Shown one piece after another: positions 33,394-41,776 of a stretch of DNA of 55,693 nt. The stretch is from contig JAWOHX010000045.1 in the NCBI GenBank assembly GCA_046484975.1, forward strand, positions 1 to 55,693. Direction: 5' to 3'. Every line of letters begins with the position of its first letter. The stretch's first letter is position 1. Made by a program: the position numbers and the translations under genes. The notes under the pieces are model-generated. The model had not been told where the DNA came from and searched no databases. It saw only the letters and a program-made list of their open reading frames with translations. Source of the DNA: JAWOHX01 sp046484975. GTDB taxonomy: Bacteria > Bacillota > Clostridia > DUPQ01.

Positions 33394-33937
33394 CCAACAC
33401 ACCTCCAAGTATGGTATTTATGCCTTCATTGATATATTCTTCCATCCAGTCCAGTATCCCTGCTTCCGTCAAGGGGATGTCACCGGTGTACTGCCGTACC
33501 TCTTCCGTCGTGAACAGCCATTGTTGATTCCCGTTGTCCAACCTTAGCGTGATTTCCGTTTCCCTGCCTGCAAGCACCAGGGTGATCACGGCCTCCCCGA
33601 CGTTTCCCAGTGGTTTCCGGTCGACATGGCCGATTTCAAAATCGGCTTTTGTCTCGGTGCCGCCGCCTTCCCGTGAATGGATCCGGAGGCTTCCTCCGGC
33701 GGAGAGGGCCGCCTGGCTGAACATGGGGATGCCCAGTCCGACCTTCCGTGTCTTTCTGGTGGTGAAGAAGGGATCCTGTGCCTTCATCAGACTCTCCCCT
33801 TCCATGCCTCTGCCATTGTCAGTGACTCCTACCGTCAATTTCCCGCCCTCAGCGAGGATAAGGAGCTCGATCCTGGTCGCGCAGGCTTCGATGGAATTCA
33901 ATGCGATGTCAAGGAGATGCAGGGAAAGGTCCTTCAC
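33377..33937 (-). CDS. GHKL ATPase protein of the hydrogenase operon
   Basis: The 186-residue protein starts straight at the ATPase N-box (LLDIALNSIEACAT), with G1 box VTDNGRGMEGE, the DPFFTTRKTRKVGLGIPMFSQAA G2 region and then a 90-residue tail with no further motif I can name. It lacks the dimerisation/His-phosphotransfer helix pair, so it is not a normal sensor histidine kinase despite usual annotation. Genes of this type sit in many hydABC operons between hydC and hydD/hydB. The role is unknown; regulation or maturation are both possible. It begins 3 nt after the hydC stop. Confidence 0.82.
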   Translation of the reverse strand: MKDLSLHLLDIALNSIEACATRIELLILAEGGKLTVGVTDNGRGMEGESLMKAQDPFFTTRKTRKVGLGIPMFSQAALSAGGSLRIHSREGGGTETKADFEIGHVDRKPLGNVGEAVITLVLAGRETEITLRLDNGNQQWLFTTEEVRQYTGDIPLTEAGILDWMEEYINEGINTILGGVLDEVHR

Positions 33938-33940
33938 GTG

Positions 33941-34429
33941 TCACCCCTTGTATTTCTTCAGGATTCCAGGCACTTCATCCACTGTGAGCCTTCCGTACAC
34001 ATCATCGTTGATGAGAATGACGGGAGCCAGGCCGCATGCCCCGATGCATCGGCATGCCTCCAGTGAGAAACTCATGTCCGGTGTGCACTGCCCCACATCC
34101 AGGTTCAGTTCTTGCTTGATGCGGTCCAGAATCTTGCTGGCCCCCTTGACATAACATGCCGTGCCCAGGCATACATTGATATGGTGCCTTCCCTTCGGCT
34201 CCAATGAGAATTGGGTGTAGAATGTCACCACACCGTAGACTTCAGACACCGGGACATCCAGCCCTTCAGCGACCCTTTTCTGCACCTTCAACGGCAGATA
34301 GCCATATATCTCCTGCGCTTCATGAAGAACTGGAATCAAAGCACCCTGGGTATGCAGGTGTTTCCTGATGGCTTCTTCCAGAAGCATGGCCTTCTTTTCT
34401 TCACTGTTTGCAAGACAACTATTGTCCAT
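33941..34429 (-). CDS. hydC: Hydrogenase subunit HydC (NuoE-like [2Fe-2S])
   Basis: Small electron-transfer subunit of the trimeric hydrogenase. The 162-residue protein has the NuoE helical N-terminus (AIRKHLHTQGALIPVLHEAQEIYGYLP-like bundle) and thioredoxin-like [2Fe-2S] ligands Cys87 and Cys92 in CLGTACYV and Cys128 and Cys132 in CRCIGACG. It is the first gene of the hydC-HATPase-hydD-hydB-hydA operon, 37 nt from the predicted transcription start, with GGGAGG before the ATG. Confidence 0.94.
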   Translation of the reverse strand: MDNSCLANSEEKKAMLLEEAIRKHLHTQGALIPVLHEAQEIYGYLPLKVQKRVAEGLDVPVSEVYGVVTFYTQFSLEPKGRHHINVCLGTACYVKGASKILDRIKQELNLDVGQCTPDMSFSLEACRCIGACGLAPVILINDDVYGRLTVDEVPGILKKYKG

Positions 34430-34446
34430 GGATAACCTCCCATATT

Positions 34447-34464
34447 GCGTTAATTATTTAACAA
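34447..34464. promoter_or_regulatory. Rex-like operator in the hyd leader
   Basis: GCGTTAATTATTTAACAA on the plus strand matches the clostridial Rex consensus TTGTTAANNNNTTAACAA at 12 of its 14 fixed positions, so 2 of the 14 differ. It lies just downstream of the hyd -10, covering about +2 to +19, where a bound NADH-sensing repressor would block transcription. Confidence 0.55.
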
Positions 34465-34472
34465 TCTTCGAC

Positions 34473-34501
34473 ATTATAACATCTGTCCCGTTAAAATTCA
34501 A
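34473..34501 (-). promoter_or_regulatory. Sigma-A promoter of the hyd operon
   Basis: Minus strand TTGAAT (34501-34496), 17 nt spacer, TATAAT (34478-34473) with a TGT extension directly before the -10. Confidence 0.7.
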
Positions 34502-34539
34502 TGATTATTATTGAAAATTAATATTTCCTTCATATCTGA

Positions 34540-34545
34540 TATAAT
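34540..34545 (+). promoter_or_regulatory. Extended -10 promoter for the C_GCAxxG_C_C gene
   Basis: TGATATAAT (TG at 34537-34538, TATAAT at 34540-34545) 24 nt before the ATG, with AAAGGGA as Shine-Dalgarno. No good -35. Divergent from the hyd promoter. Confidence 0.5.
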
Positions 34546-34568
34546 ATATAAAAACGAAAGGGAAAACA

Positions 34569-34982
34569 ATGCTGGCAGAAATATATAAATCCGGAGTTGC
34601 AAGGGATCTCGACTTGAATTGCGCGGAGACGGTGGTATATATCACAAACCTCGCCTATGACCTGGGATTGGGAAAGAATTCCATGAAAATGGCATCTGGA
34701 TTCGGCGGAGGGATGTTCCTGGAGGAGAAATGCGGGGCCGTCACCGGCGCCTTCATGGTCCTGGGCTGTCTCTATCTCAAGGACAGGGCCCACGAGGACG
34801 GGACCATCCAAAAAATGGTCCTTTCCTTCCATCAGAAATTCAATGAAAAGATGGGAAGCTGCGAATGCAGGCCCCTGAAGGAGAAGTACAGGACTCCCGA
34901 GAAAAAATGCGAGGCTGTCATCGAGGCATCACTTGCCGTCCTGGATGAGATGATTCTGGAACACGGTCGGCCGGTTTTCTGA
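34569..34982 (+). CDS. C_GCAxxG_C_C family redox-type protein
   Basis: The 137-residue protein belongs to the Cys-rich C_GCAxxG_C_C family: an N-terminal Cys in DLNCAETV, the signature KCGAVTGA after a glycine-rich FGGGM, then Cys in GSCECR and KKCEAV. Family members often occur near oxidoreductases or transporters in anaerobes, and a metal or Fe-S role is suspected but not shown. It is transcribed divergently from the hyd operon, so it could share the Rex-like control region. Its last 54 nt overlap the end of the M29 aminopeptidase gene on the other strand, with both C-termini encoded by the shared DNA. Confidence 0.85.
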   Translation: MLAEIYKSGVARDLDLNCAETVVYITNLAYDLGLGKNSMKMASGFGGGMFLEEKCGAVTGAFMVLGCLYLKDRAHEDGTIQKMVLSFHQKFNEKMGSCECRPLKEKYRTPEKKCEAVIEASLAVLDEMILEHGRPVF

Positions 34983-36077
34983 AAAAACATCCGGATTCAA
35001 GGGTTTGAGGGATTCAGGCAGGAACAGGCCGTCTTTCCTGACCAGCATGCCGTCGAACCATATCTCCCCTCCCCCGTGCATGGGAAGATGGCTCTGGACG
35101 ATGTCCCAGTGGATGGAGGACTTGTTTCCCCAGCCGTTCCCCGGGGTCAGGTGGATGCTCCCGGTCATTTTCTCATCGAACAGGATGTCATTGATGGATT
35201 TGTCGATGTAGGGATTGGTGCCGATGGCGAATTCGCCAAAGCCCCTGGCGCCTTCATCCAGGTCCAGTATCCTGTTCAGTGCCGGGGTGTCGCTGGATGT
35301 CGCTTTCACGATTTTCCCTTTTTCAATCTCAAAACAGATGTCATTGAAGGTGATCCCATGGGTGGTGGAAGGAACATTGTAGCGGATGGTCCCATTCATT
35401 GAACCTTGCACCGGGCCTGTGCATACTTCCCCGTCGGGCAGGTTGGCATGGCCGTCGCAGATGCCCCCTGTATGTCCTTCTATGGAAAACGTAAGGTCCG
35501 TGTCCCTGGCCACGATGCGCACCTTGTCCGTATGGTCCATCAGTTCCTTCAACGGCACCATGCACTGGGAAAGATACTGGTAATCAAGGCAGCAGACATG
35601 GAAATAATAGTCCTGGAACGCCTCCGTGCCCATGCCGGCCAACTGGGCCATCTGGGGATTGGGGTACCGCATCACCGTCCACCTTGTGTTTTTCACCCGT
35701 TCTTCATAATGCAGGCCGTGATTGAGTGCATTCATGTAATACAGCTGACCCTGGGGAAGGCAGGACAGCTCATTGATGTTATGGTTTTTCCGGATGCCGA
35801 TGTAATAGTCCATCTTTTTCATCTTGTAGAGTTCGATATCCAGCAGGCGTTCCAAATACTCATCCCCCATGCCCAGGATGAGTTCCCGCTTGATCCCAAG
35901 AATCTCGTGGTTCACGAAGGGATATGCCCCGGCCTTGAATATCTCCCTGACCATGGCTGCGGCAAAGTCATCCGCATGGTCAAAGGAATCCACCATGACG
36001 TTTTTCCCTTTCTCCACACCCAGTGAATAGCCCACCACGATGCCTGCCAATTTTTCAATCCGGCTGTCTCTGGTCAT
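34929..36077 (-). CDS. M29 family aminopeptidase
   Basis: M29 (aminopeptidase T/S) enzymes are dimeric, two-metal exopeptidases. The 382-residue protein has the expected metal ligands in the C-terminal half: Glu in NLPDGEVCTGP, Glu in FGEFAIGTNP, His in GSIHLTPGNGWG and the His-x-Asp pair in SIHWDIV. It overlaps nagA by 4 nt (ATGA), the last gene of a long minus-strand operon, and its 3' end overlaps the convergent C_GCAxxG gene by 54 nt. Usual family length is slightly longer; no domain is missing. Confidence 0.9.
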   Translation of the reverse strand: MTRDSRIEKLAGIVVGYSLGVEKGKNVMVDSFDHADDFAAAMVREIFKAGAYPFVNHEILGIKRELILGMGDEYLERLLDIELYKMKKMDYYIGIRKNHNINELSCLPQGQLYYMNALNHGLHYEERVKNTRWTVMRYPNPQMAQLAGMGTEAFQDYYFHVCCLDYQYLSQCMVPLKELMDHTDKVRIVARDTDLTFSIEGHTGGICDGHANLPDGEVCTGPVQGSMNGTIRYNVPSTTHGITFNDICFEIEKGKIVKATSSDTPALNRILDLDEGARGFGEFAIGTNPYIDKSINDILFDEKMTGSIHLTPGNGWGNKSSIHWDIVQSHLPMHGGGEIWFDGMLVRKDGLFLPESLKPLNPDVFSENRPTVFQNHLIQDGK

Positions 36078-37159
36078 TTGATGCGTTCTCCCTTCAGTAT
36101 GATGTTATGAATCAGGTAATCCCTGTCAAGGACCAATATGTCCGCGTCATGGCCCTTCCGGATCCTTCCGATCTTCCTGCCTGTGCCCAATGCATCCACT
36201 GGATTGGCCGTGGCGCTCCGCAGGACGGTTTCAGGGTCCATTCCAAGGCCCAGGAGGTTCAATATCCCTTCATGAAGGGTGGTCATGCTTCCGGCAAGCG
36301 TCCCCTCCCGGTTGATGGCCCTGCCGTTTTCCAGTGTGGTCCCCGGCCCCAGGGGAATGGAGTCGGATATTGAAACCACTTTGCCAGGGCCCTTCACCCG
36401 GAAAAGCAATTCAAGCATATCGGGATGGACATGTATCAGGTCAGGGATGATTTCACAAAAGATCCTGTCGTCTATCAGGGCACATCCTGTGATGGAAGGT
36501 TCCCTGTGGTGCAGGGAAGGCATGGCGTTGAAGGTATGGGTTGCCAACCGATAACCACAATCAAACGCTTCCCTGGCAGTCTCAGCCCCGCACAGGGTGT
36601 GTCCGAAGGACAACAGGACATCCCTCTCCCTGGCATATTTCGACAAAGCGAATCCCTCGTCCTTCTCCGGGGCAATGGTGATTCGCTTCACCCTGTCCTC
36701 CAGGCCTGCTGTCATTTCGATATAGTCCTCTATGGAGGGTGTCCGGACATGCATCGCGGGATGGGCTCCCCTTTTTTCAGGGTTGAGGAACGGGCCTTCC
36801 AGGTGTACGCCAAGGAATGACGGATGAGTGGAGAAAAACGAACCGATGCGAACCCGCATGGATTCCAGGCTGTCGGTAATCAGGGCAGGCATCAGGGATG
36901 TGGTGCCTTTTTCTGCATAAGACCGGAAAATGGCTTCCATGTCTGATCCGGCATCCGAAAAATCATGGTCTCCCATCCCGTGGGTATGGATGTCCACAAG
37001 ACCCGGACAAGCGGTATGGCCTTGCGCATCAAGGATCTCATCCCCTTCCGGTGGAACCTCGGCGGTAACATCAACGATTCGCTGGCCCTCCATGTGGATA
37101 TGCAGCAACCCTTCCAGGAAATGTTCCCCGTCAAACACTCTGCAGTTCTTGATGACCAT
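36074..37159 (-). CDS. nagA: N-acetylglucosamine-6-phosphate deacetylase
   Basis: Removes acetate from GlcNAc-6-P in amino-sugar recycling. The 361-residue amidohydrolase has VDIHTHG, the metal-binding Glu in HLEGPFLNP, His in SFGHTLCG and ATHTFNAM, and the catalytic Asp in SISDSIP. No nagB is next to it; neighbours are an alpha/beta hydrolase and an M29 peptidase, so the operon is mixed. With the YhcH-like and GalM-like genes at the start of the run it hints at amino-sugar use. Confidence 0.92.
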   Translation of the reverse strand: MVIKNCRVFDGEHFLEGLLHIHMEGQRIVDVTAEVPPEGDEILDAQGHTACPGLVDIHTHGMGDHDFSDAGSDMEAIFRSYAEKGTTSLMPALITDSLESMRVRIGSFFSTHPSFLGVHLEGPFLNPEKRGAHPAMHVRTPSIEDYIEMTAGLEDRVKRITIAPEKDEGFALSKYARERDVLLSFGHTLCGAETAREAFDCGYRLATHTFNAMPSLHHREPSITGCALIDDRIFCEIIPDLIHVHPDMLELLFRVKGPGKVVSISDSIPLGPGTTLENGRAINREGTLAGSMTTLHEGILNLLGLGMDPETVLRSATANPVDALGTGRKIGRIRKGHDADILVLDRDYLIHNIILKGERIK

Positions 37160-37184
37160 ATGGTTATCCTTTCCGCCAACCGCC

Positions 37185-38126
37185 TTATCTTTCTGAATTC
37201 AGGAAGGACAGGATGATTTCAACAAACTCCACCGGCTTTTCTTCGAAAGGCAAATGTCCGGATTCCTCGATGACCACCAGTTCCGAACCGGTGATCATTC
37301 CCGAAAGCATCATGCCGTATTCCAGGTCGATGACCCTGTCCTGCCTTCCCCAGACGATGAGGGTGGGCATAGCGATGCCTGAAATTTCATCCTTTCGCAA
37401 GCCGCTGTCGTTGTCTTCAGACAACCGCATCAGGACTTTGGCGTTGGTCTGTTTGGCCACGGCGAAGAATTCATACCGCCTGATCCTGTCAAGGGATCCC
37501 TTGTCATAGAAGACATTCATGCCTGCCAGGAAATTCCCCGGATAGGTGAAAACAACATTGTCGATGAAAAATGCGCCAAGCTCCCGGAAGGACCCTTCCG
37601 GTTGCGAGTATCCCGGCACATTGCTGAGCCCTGCACTGTTTAGTAGAATCAACCGGTCCACCAGACGGGGATGGTCAAGGGCAAGGTTGATGCATACTTC
37701 ACCACCCATGGAATGCCCCATCAGTACGGCACTGGAAAGACCCTTTTGTTCCATGAATCCTGCAATGATCTCCGAAGATGCTTTCTTGGAGTAATGAAGC
37801 TGCAGGTTCTTGTCGGAGTGTCCGAATCCAATCAGGTCCAGGGCATAAACGGTATATTCATCGCTCAATGGGCCGATGATTTTTTTGAAATTGTCCGTGG
37901 ATCCGAGAAACCCGTGGACCAGGATGAGGGTCGGGCCCTGGCCGGTCTTCACATAATGGATGCGTGCATCCCCAATCTCATGGAATTCCCCGGGGGGTGT
38001 TCCCATGTAATCCACTCGCTGCAACACAATGAGATGTGTATACAGGTTCCCGGCGATGACATAAAGAAGGAAAATCATCACCAGCACGAGAAGGATGAAC
38101 GTTGTGGTCCTGAATATTTTTTTCAT
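37185..38126 (-). CDS. Membrane-anchored alpha/beta hydrolase (epoxide-hydrolase-like group)
   Basis: The 313-residue protein has an N-terminal transmembrane anchor (about 7-29) and an alpha/beta hydrolase fold: ILVHGFLGSTDNF oxyanion segment, DLIGFGHSD, nucleophile Ser in GHSMGGEV, Asp in WGRQDRVID and His in EESGHLPFEEKP. The catalytic domain probably faces outside the cell. Its ATG overlaps the stop of the preceding gene (TGATG). Substrate unknown. Confidence 0.85.
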   Translation of the reverse strand: MKKIFRTTTFILLVLVMIFLLYVIAGNLYTHLIVLQRVDYMGTPPGEFHEIGDARIHYVKTGQGPTLILVHGFLGSTDNFKKIIGPLSDEYTVYALDLIGFGHSDKNLQLHYSKKASSEIIAGFMEQKGLSSAVLMGHSMGGEVCINLALDHPRLVDRLILLNSAGLSNVPGYSQPEGSFRELGAFFIDNVVFTYPGNFLAGMNVFYDKGSLDRIRRYEFFAVAKQTNAKVLMRLSEDNDSGLRKDEISGIAMPTLIVWGRQDRVIDLEYGMMLSGMITGSELVVIEESGHLPFEEKPVEFVEIILSFLNSER

Positions 38127-38989
38127 CAGGTCCCTTCCCTGGCGGCAGTATGCATGCCTGTCTTTTTCCTGTACATGTCCACCCTGCTTCTTGTTTTCTC
38201 ATCCGCTTCATATGACTCCCGCAAGAAACCGGGATTGTTTTGCACATAGGTTTGCATGAAATCCTCCGGGGAATCCATGAAGTCGGATATCATTGTGAAC
38301 TGGGCACTGCTGATGATCCCATCCAGCAGGGCCTCTGCGAACAACTCCTTGTTGAACGTGACACAGGCGTGGGCAAAAACCCCATTTTCCTGCAGGATTT
38401 CCATCCCGCCCTGGTTCCGGTCCACCATGGCCAGGGAATGGGACATACGCGCCCCTTGCTTTTCCAATGAGGGGATCCAGGCGCGGGTGTAGCTGGAGGC
38501 TGCGGTGACAAGGTCGGCAACATGGAGGATTCCTTCGCCAACAAGGTCCCTGTTCTCAATAACGCTGCTATCCCGCGTTCGGATGATTTCCCCATCCTTG
38601 TATATGGTGAGATGATCCGCGCCAATAAGGTCAGCGATGACATAGGAAAAGAACCAATCCCGTCTCTCTCCTCCTGACACAAAGGCAAAACGGCCGGGAA
38701 ACATTGCACGGACCATGGATGCCGCCTCATCCATGACGCTCCTGTACCATTCATCCTCCTTGTAGTTCCGCCGCACCTCACGGATCAGCAAAACGGGCAG
38801 CCGTTTCCTGTCCTGAACGTTGGCATCGATGTAGGAAAGGAGTTTACCCGCCTTATCCTTTCCACCGTACAGGTAATGGGTATTGATGTAGTAAGGCCCG
38901 AAATCTCCGGAAGCATACCAGAAAGGCCGGCCTTCGCCGGCGACTTCAAGGGCTTGGGTTTCAAAAAGCCTTTTTGCGATGATGTTCAT
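38126..38989 (-). CDS. Orotate phosphoribosyltransferase-like protein with altered PRPP loop
   Basis: The 287-residue protein resembles PyrE in order of segments: residues 21-40 (GEGRPFWYASGDFGPYYINT), the FAFVSGGERRDWFFSYVIA region and, at about 154-195, GILHVADLVTAASSY followed by MVDRNQGG, in the place of the OPRT PRPP-binding VDDVITTGG and VDREEGG. One acidic residue and the TTGG loop are changed (VADLVTAA), so normal PRPP chemistry is doubtful. An extra ~70 residues at the C-terminus have no match I recognise. GAGGAG precedes the ATG at 38989 just after the recG stop. Not near pyrimidine genes. Could be a moonlighting or different phosphoribosyltransferase. Confidence 0.7.
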   Translation of the reverse strand: MNIIAKRLFETQALEVAGEGRPFWYASGDFGPYYINTHYLYGGKDKAGKLLSYIDANVQDRKRLPVLLIREVRRNYKEDEWYRSVMDEAASMVRAMFPGRFAFVSGGERRDWFFSYVIADLIGADHLTIYKDGEIIRTRDSSVIENRDLVGEGILHVADLVTAASSYTRAWIPSLEKQGARMSHSLAMVDRNQGGMEILQENGVFAHACVTFNKELFAEALLDGIISSAQFTMISDFMDSPEDFMQTYVQNNPGFLRESYEADEKTRSRVDMYRKKTGMHTAAREGT

Positions 38990-38999
38990 GCCTGTCTCC

Positions 39000-41039
39000 T
39001 CATATGAAACGGTTGTCTTCAAATGTGTTTATTATTCTATCATAAATCGGTCTGTTCTCTCCAGACAATAGGCTGTCAAGGTCTTTGGCCATTTCAGCAG
39101 CCGCTTCCTGGGCTTCCTTCAGGATGAGCATGTCCTTGTAGAGATTGGCGATCTTCATGTCCGGAAGTCCATGCTGCTTGGTCCCGAAGAAATCCCCGGG
39201 CCCCCTGAGCTTGAGGTCTTCCTCCGATATGAAGAAGCCGTCGTTTGATTTCTCCATGGTCCTCATGCGGGTCATGGCGACTCTTGCGCTGCTCTGGTTG
39301 AACATGATGCAGTAGGACTTCTCCGCGCCTCTGCCGACCCGTCCCCTGAGCTGGTGCAGCTGGGCAAGGCCGAAACGTTCTGCGTTCTCGATGATCATCA
39401 GGGTCGCATTGGGAACATTCACCCCTACCTCAATCACCGTGGTGGAAACAAGGATGTGGATTTTCCCGGCGTAGAAGTCGGTCATCACCCTGTCCTTGTC
39501 ATCGGATTTCATGTTGCCGTGTATGAGGCCGACCTGGTATTGCGGGTAACGGAGGCGGAGGGTCTCGTGTGTTTTTTCAACGGACTGAAGGTCGTTTTCC
39601 TCATTTTCATTAATCAGGGGACAGACGACATAGGCCTGGTTGCCGTTTTCGATCCGTTTCTCCATGAATGAGAGGATGCGGCTCCGCTTTTCCTCCGTCA
39701 CGGAATGGGTCTCGACGGGTTTTCTCCCTGGCGGCATCTCGTCGATCACAGAGATGTCCAGATCCCCGTAGAGGATCAACGCAAGTGTCCGCGGGATTGG
39801 CGTCGCCGTCATGACAAGCACATGGGGGTTGTTTCCCTTCTTGACCAGGGTGGAGCGTTGGTTGACCCCGAATCGGTGTTGCTCATCTGTAATGACAAGT
39901 CCAAGCTTTGAAAAGCTCACACTCTCCTGAATCAGGGCATGGGTTCCGATGACCAGATGGATCACTCCCCTCTCAATCTCATCCAATATGATCCTTTTCT
40001 CCTGTCCCTTCATCTTTCCGCCAAGGTACGCAGTCTTCACACCAAGCCCTTCCATGGCTCCCCGGAGGTTCTCGTAATGCTGCATGGCAAGTATTTCCGT
40101 AGGCGCCATGAACGCGCTCTGGAAGCCGTTTTCCGCGGCATCGATGATGGCGCAGGCTGCTACCACGGTTTTTCCGGATCCCACATCCCCCTGCAGCAGG
40201 CGGTTCATGGGCGAATCATTCATGAGATCCTGCTGGATCTCATGGATGACCCTCTCCTGGGCCCCGGTAAGGCAAAACCCAAGCTTTTCCAGGTATTCCG
40301 CCTTCCTGTCGAATGCATGCATGGGATAACCCGACTTATGGATGGTGTTGTTCTTCTTGATGAGAAAAAGACCCAGCTGCAGAATGAACAGTTCTTCGAA
40401 AACAAGACGTCTACGTGCATGGAAGAAGTGGTCATTGTCTGCGGGATAATGGATGTTGCGGATGGCATATGCGGCATCCACCAGGCTGTGCCTTGACCTG
40501 AATGCCCCAGGGAATGGATCCGGGAAATCCTCAACATGGAAATCCAGGGCGTTCCTCACGCATTTCCGGATGGCGTATTGTGTCAATGCGGCTGTTTTTT
40601 GATAAACCGGCACAATAACGGTGAATGTCTTGAAATCCTGGGAGAGGACAGGGTTCGTGCATTCAAACAGGAATCCCTTTTTATGGAACCTTCCGAAGAA
40701 CCAGTATTCCCCGTTGACGATGATGCTGTTCTTCAGATAGTCCTGATTGAACCAGGTGACAAGGGCATGGGACACCCCGTCGCTGACAAGGGCCTTTGCA
40801 ATGCTTAGGTTCTTTCGGATCTTACGGTATTCAAAGGTCTGCACCACGGCACGGATGCTCACGTTGTCCCCGTCCTCCAGTTCCCCGATTGTCTTGACGA
40901 TGGAACGATCCTCATAAGTCCTCGGGAAATATCCCAGCAGTTCCTCCACCGTCCCAATCCCCAGTTTCCTGAAGGATTCAGCCCGTTTCGGGCCCACTCC
41001 CTTGAGGTATTGGATGTCCGTTTTCAGTCCGTCCGTCAT
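39000..41039 (-). CDS. recG: ATP-dependent DNA helicase RecG
   Basis: Remodels stalled forks and branched DNA. The 679-residue protein has the N-terminal wedge/OB domain (KGVGPKRAESFRKLGI) and the superfamily 2 helicase motifs: GDVGSGKT, MAPTEILAMQH, DEQHRFGVNQR, VMTATPIPRTLAL, LIHGNMKS, VSTTVIEVGVNVPNA and QLRGRVGRG. The frame is open for 65 more codons upstream, but these would lie within the sirtuin gene; the ATG at 41039 has AGGA upstream and overlaps the sirtuin stop by 4 nt. Confidence 0.96.
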   Translation of the reverse strand: MTDGLKTDIQYLKGVGPKRAESFRKLGIGTVEELLGYFPRTYEDRSIVKTIGELEDGDNVSIRAVVQTFEYRKIRKNLSIAKALVSDGVSHALVTWFNQDYLKNSIIVNGEYWFFGRFHKKGFLFECTNPVLSQDFKTFTVIVPVYQKTAALTQYAIRKCVRNALDFHVEDFPDPFPGAFRSRHSLVDAAYAIRNIHYPADNDHFFHARRRLVFEELFILQLGLFLIKKNNTIHKSGYPMHAFDRKAEYLEKLGFCLTGAQERVIHEIQQDLMNDSPMNRLLQGDVGSGKTVVAACAIIDAAENGFQSAFMAPTEILAMQHYENLRGAMEGLGVKTAYLGGKMKGQEKRIILDEIERGVIHLVIGTHALIQESVSFSKLGLVITDEQHRFGVNQRSTLVKKGNNPHVLVMTATPIPRTLALILYGDLDISVIDEMPPGRKPVETHSVTEEKRSRILSFMEKRIENGNQAYVVCPLINENEENDLQSVEKTHETLRLRYPQYQVGLIHGNMKSDDKDRVMTDFYAGKIHILVSTTVIEVGVNVPNATLMIIENAERFGLAQLHQLRGRVGRGAEKSYCIMFNQSSARVAMTRMRTMEKSNDGFFISEEDLKLRGPGDFFGTKQHGLPDMKIANLYKDMLILKEAQEAAAEMAKDLDSLLSGENRPIYDRIINTFEDNRFI

Positions 41040-41776
41040 GGCAGTTTCCTGTATTCTTCCAGTATTTTTGACATGGCCTGTCCGCAGGCCGCATCGATAA
41101 GCAAATTCGCCCGGTGGTCCTGGCTGGTCCTTCCCCTGTTGATCAGGATGAGCCGGTTGCCGGCATACGCGTTGACCAATGAAGCTGCCGGATACACGGT
41201 GAGGCTTGTCCCCATCACGAAAAGCATGTCGCATTCGAACAGGATCCTCCAGGAGGTTTCCATGATCATTTCATCCAGCATTTCCCCGTACAATGTTACC
41301 TCCGGGCGCACCACCCCCCCGCAGCTGCCACACAGGGGGACACCTTCACAGGCGGCAACATGCAAAAGGCCGTATTTCTGCCCGCAGCCCATGCAATAAT
41401 TCCGGTTGATGCTCCCATGGAGTTCCAGGACACTCCCGCTCCCCGCTTTCTGATGCAGGCCATCGATGTTCTGCGTAATGACTGTCACATCCTTGCCGCT
41501 TTTTTCAATCTGTGCAATGGCCATATGGCAGGGATTCGGCATCACATTTTCCCGGACCAGATGATCCCTGTAGAACCGGTAGAACAACGGTGTGTTGAAA
41601 TGGAAAAAATCCAGGCTCAGTATTTCTTCGGGTGGATATCCTTCATAATCACCCTTGCTGTAGAGCCCGTCCTTGCTCCTGAAATCAGGGATCCCGCTTT
41701 CCGTGGAAACCCCGGCACCGGTGAAAAAGACAATCCTGCCGCTTTTTTTCAGCAGATTTGCCGCTTTTTCATACAT
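41036..41776 (-). CDS. cobB: NAD-dependent protein deacylase (sirtuin, CobB-type)
   Basis: The 246-residue protein has GAGVSTESGIPDFRS (NAD pocket), TQNIDGLHQKAG, catalytic His120 in ELHGS and the structural zinc Cys128/131 and 149/152, then GTSLTVYPAA and INRG. It removes acyl groups from lysines using NAD. No Tyr-x-x-Arg desuccinylase pair is evident after the first motif, so simple deacetylase activity is likely. It overlaps the YhcH-like gene by 8 nt and recG by 4 nt. Confidence 0.92.
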   Translation of the reverse strand: MYEKAANLLKKSGRIVFFTGAGVSTESGIPDFRSKDGLYSKGDYEGYPPEEILSLDFFHFNTPLFYRFYRDHLVRENVMPNPCHMAIAQIEKSGKDVTVITQNIDGLHQKAGSGSVLELHGSINRNYCMGCGQKYGLLHVAACEGVPLCGSCGGVVRPEVTLYGEMLDEMIMETSWRILFECDMLFVMGTSLTVYPAASLVNAYAGNRLILINRGRTSQDHRANLLIDAACGQAMSKILEEYRKLP

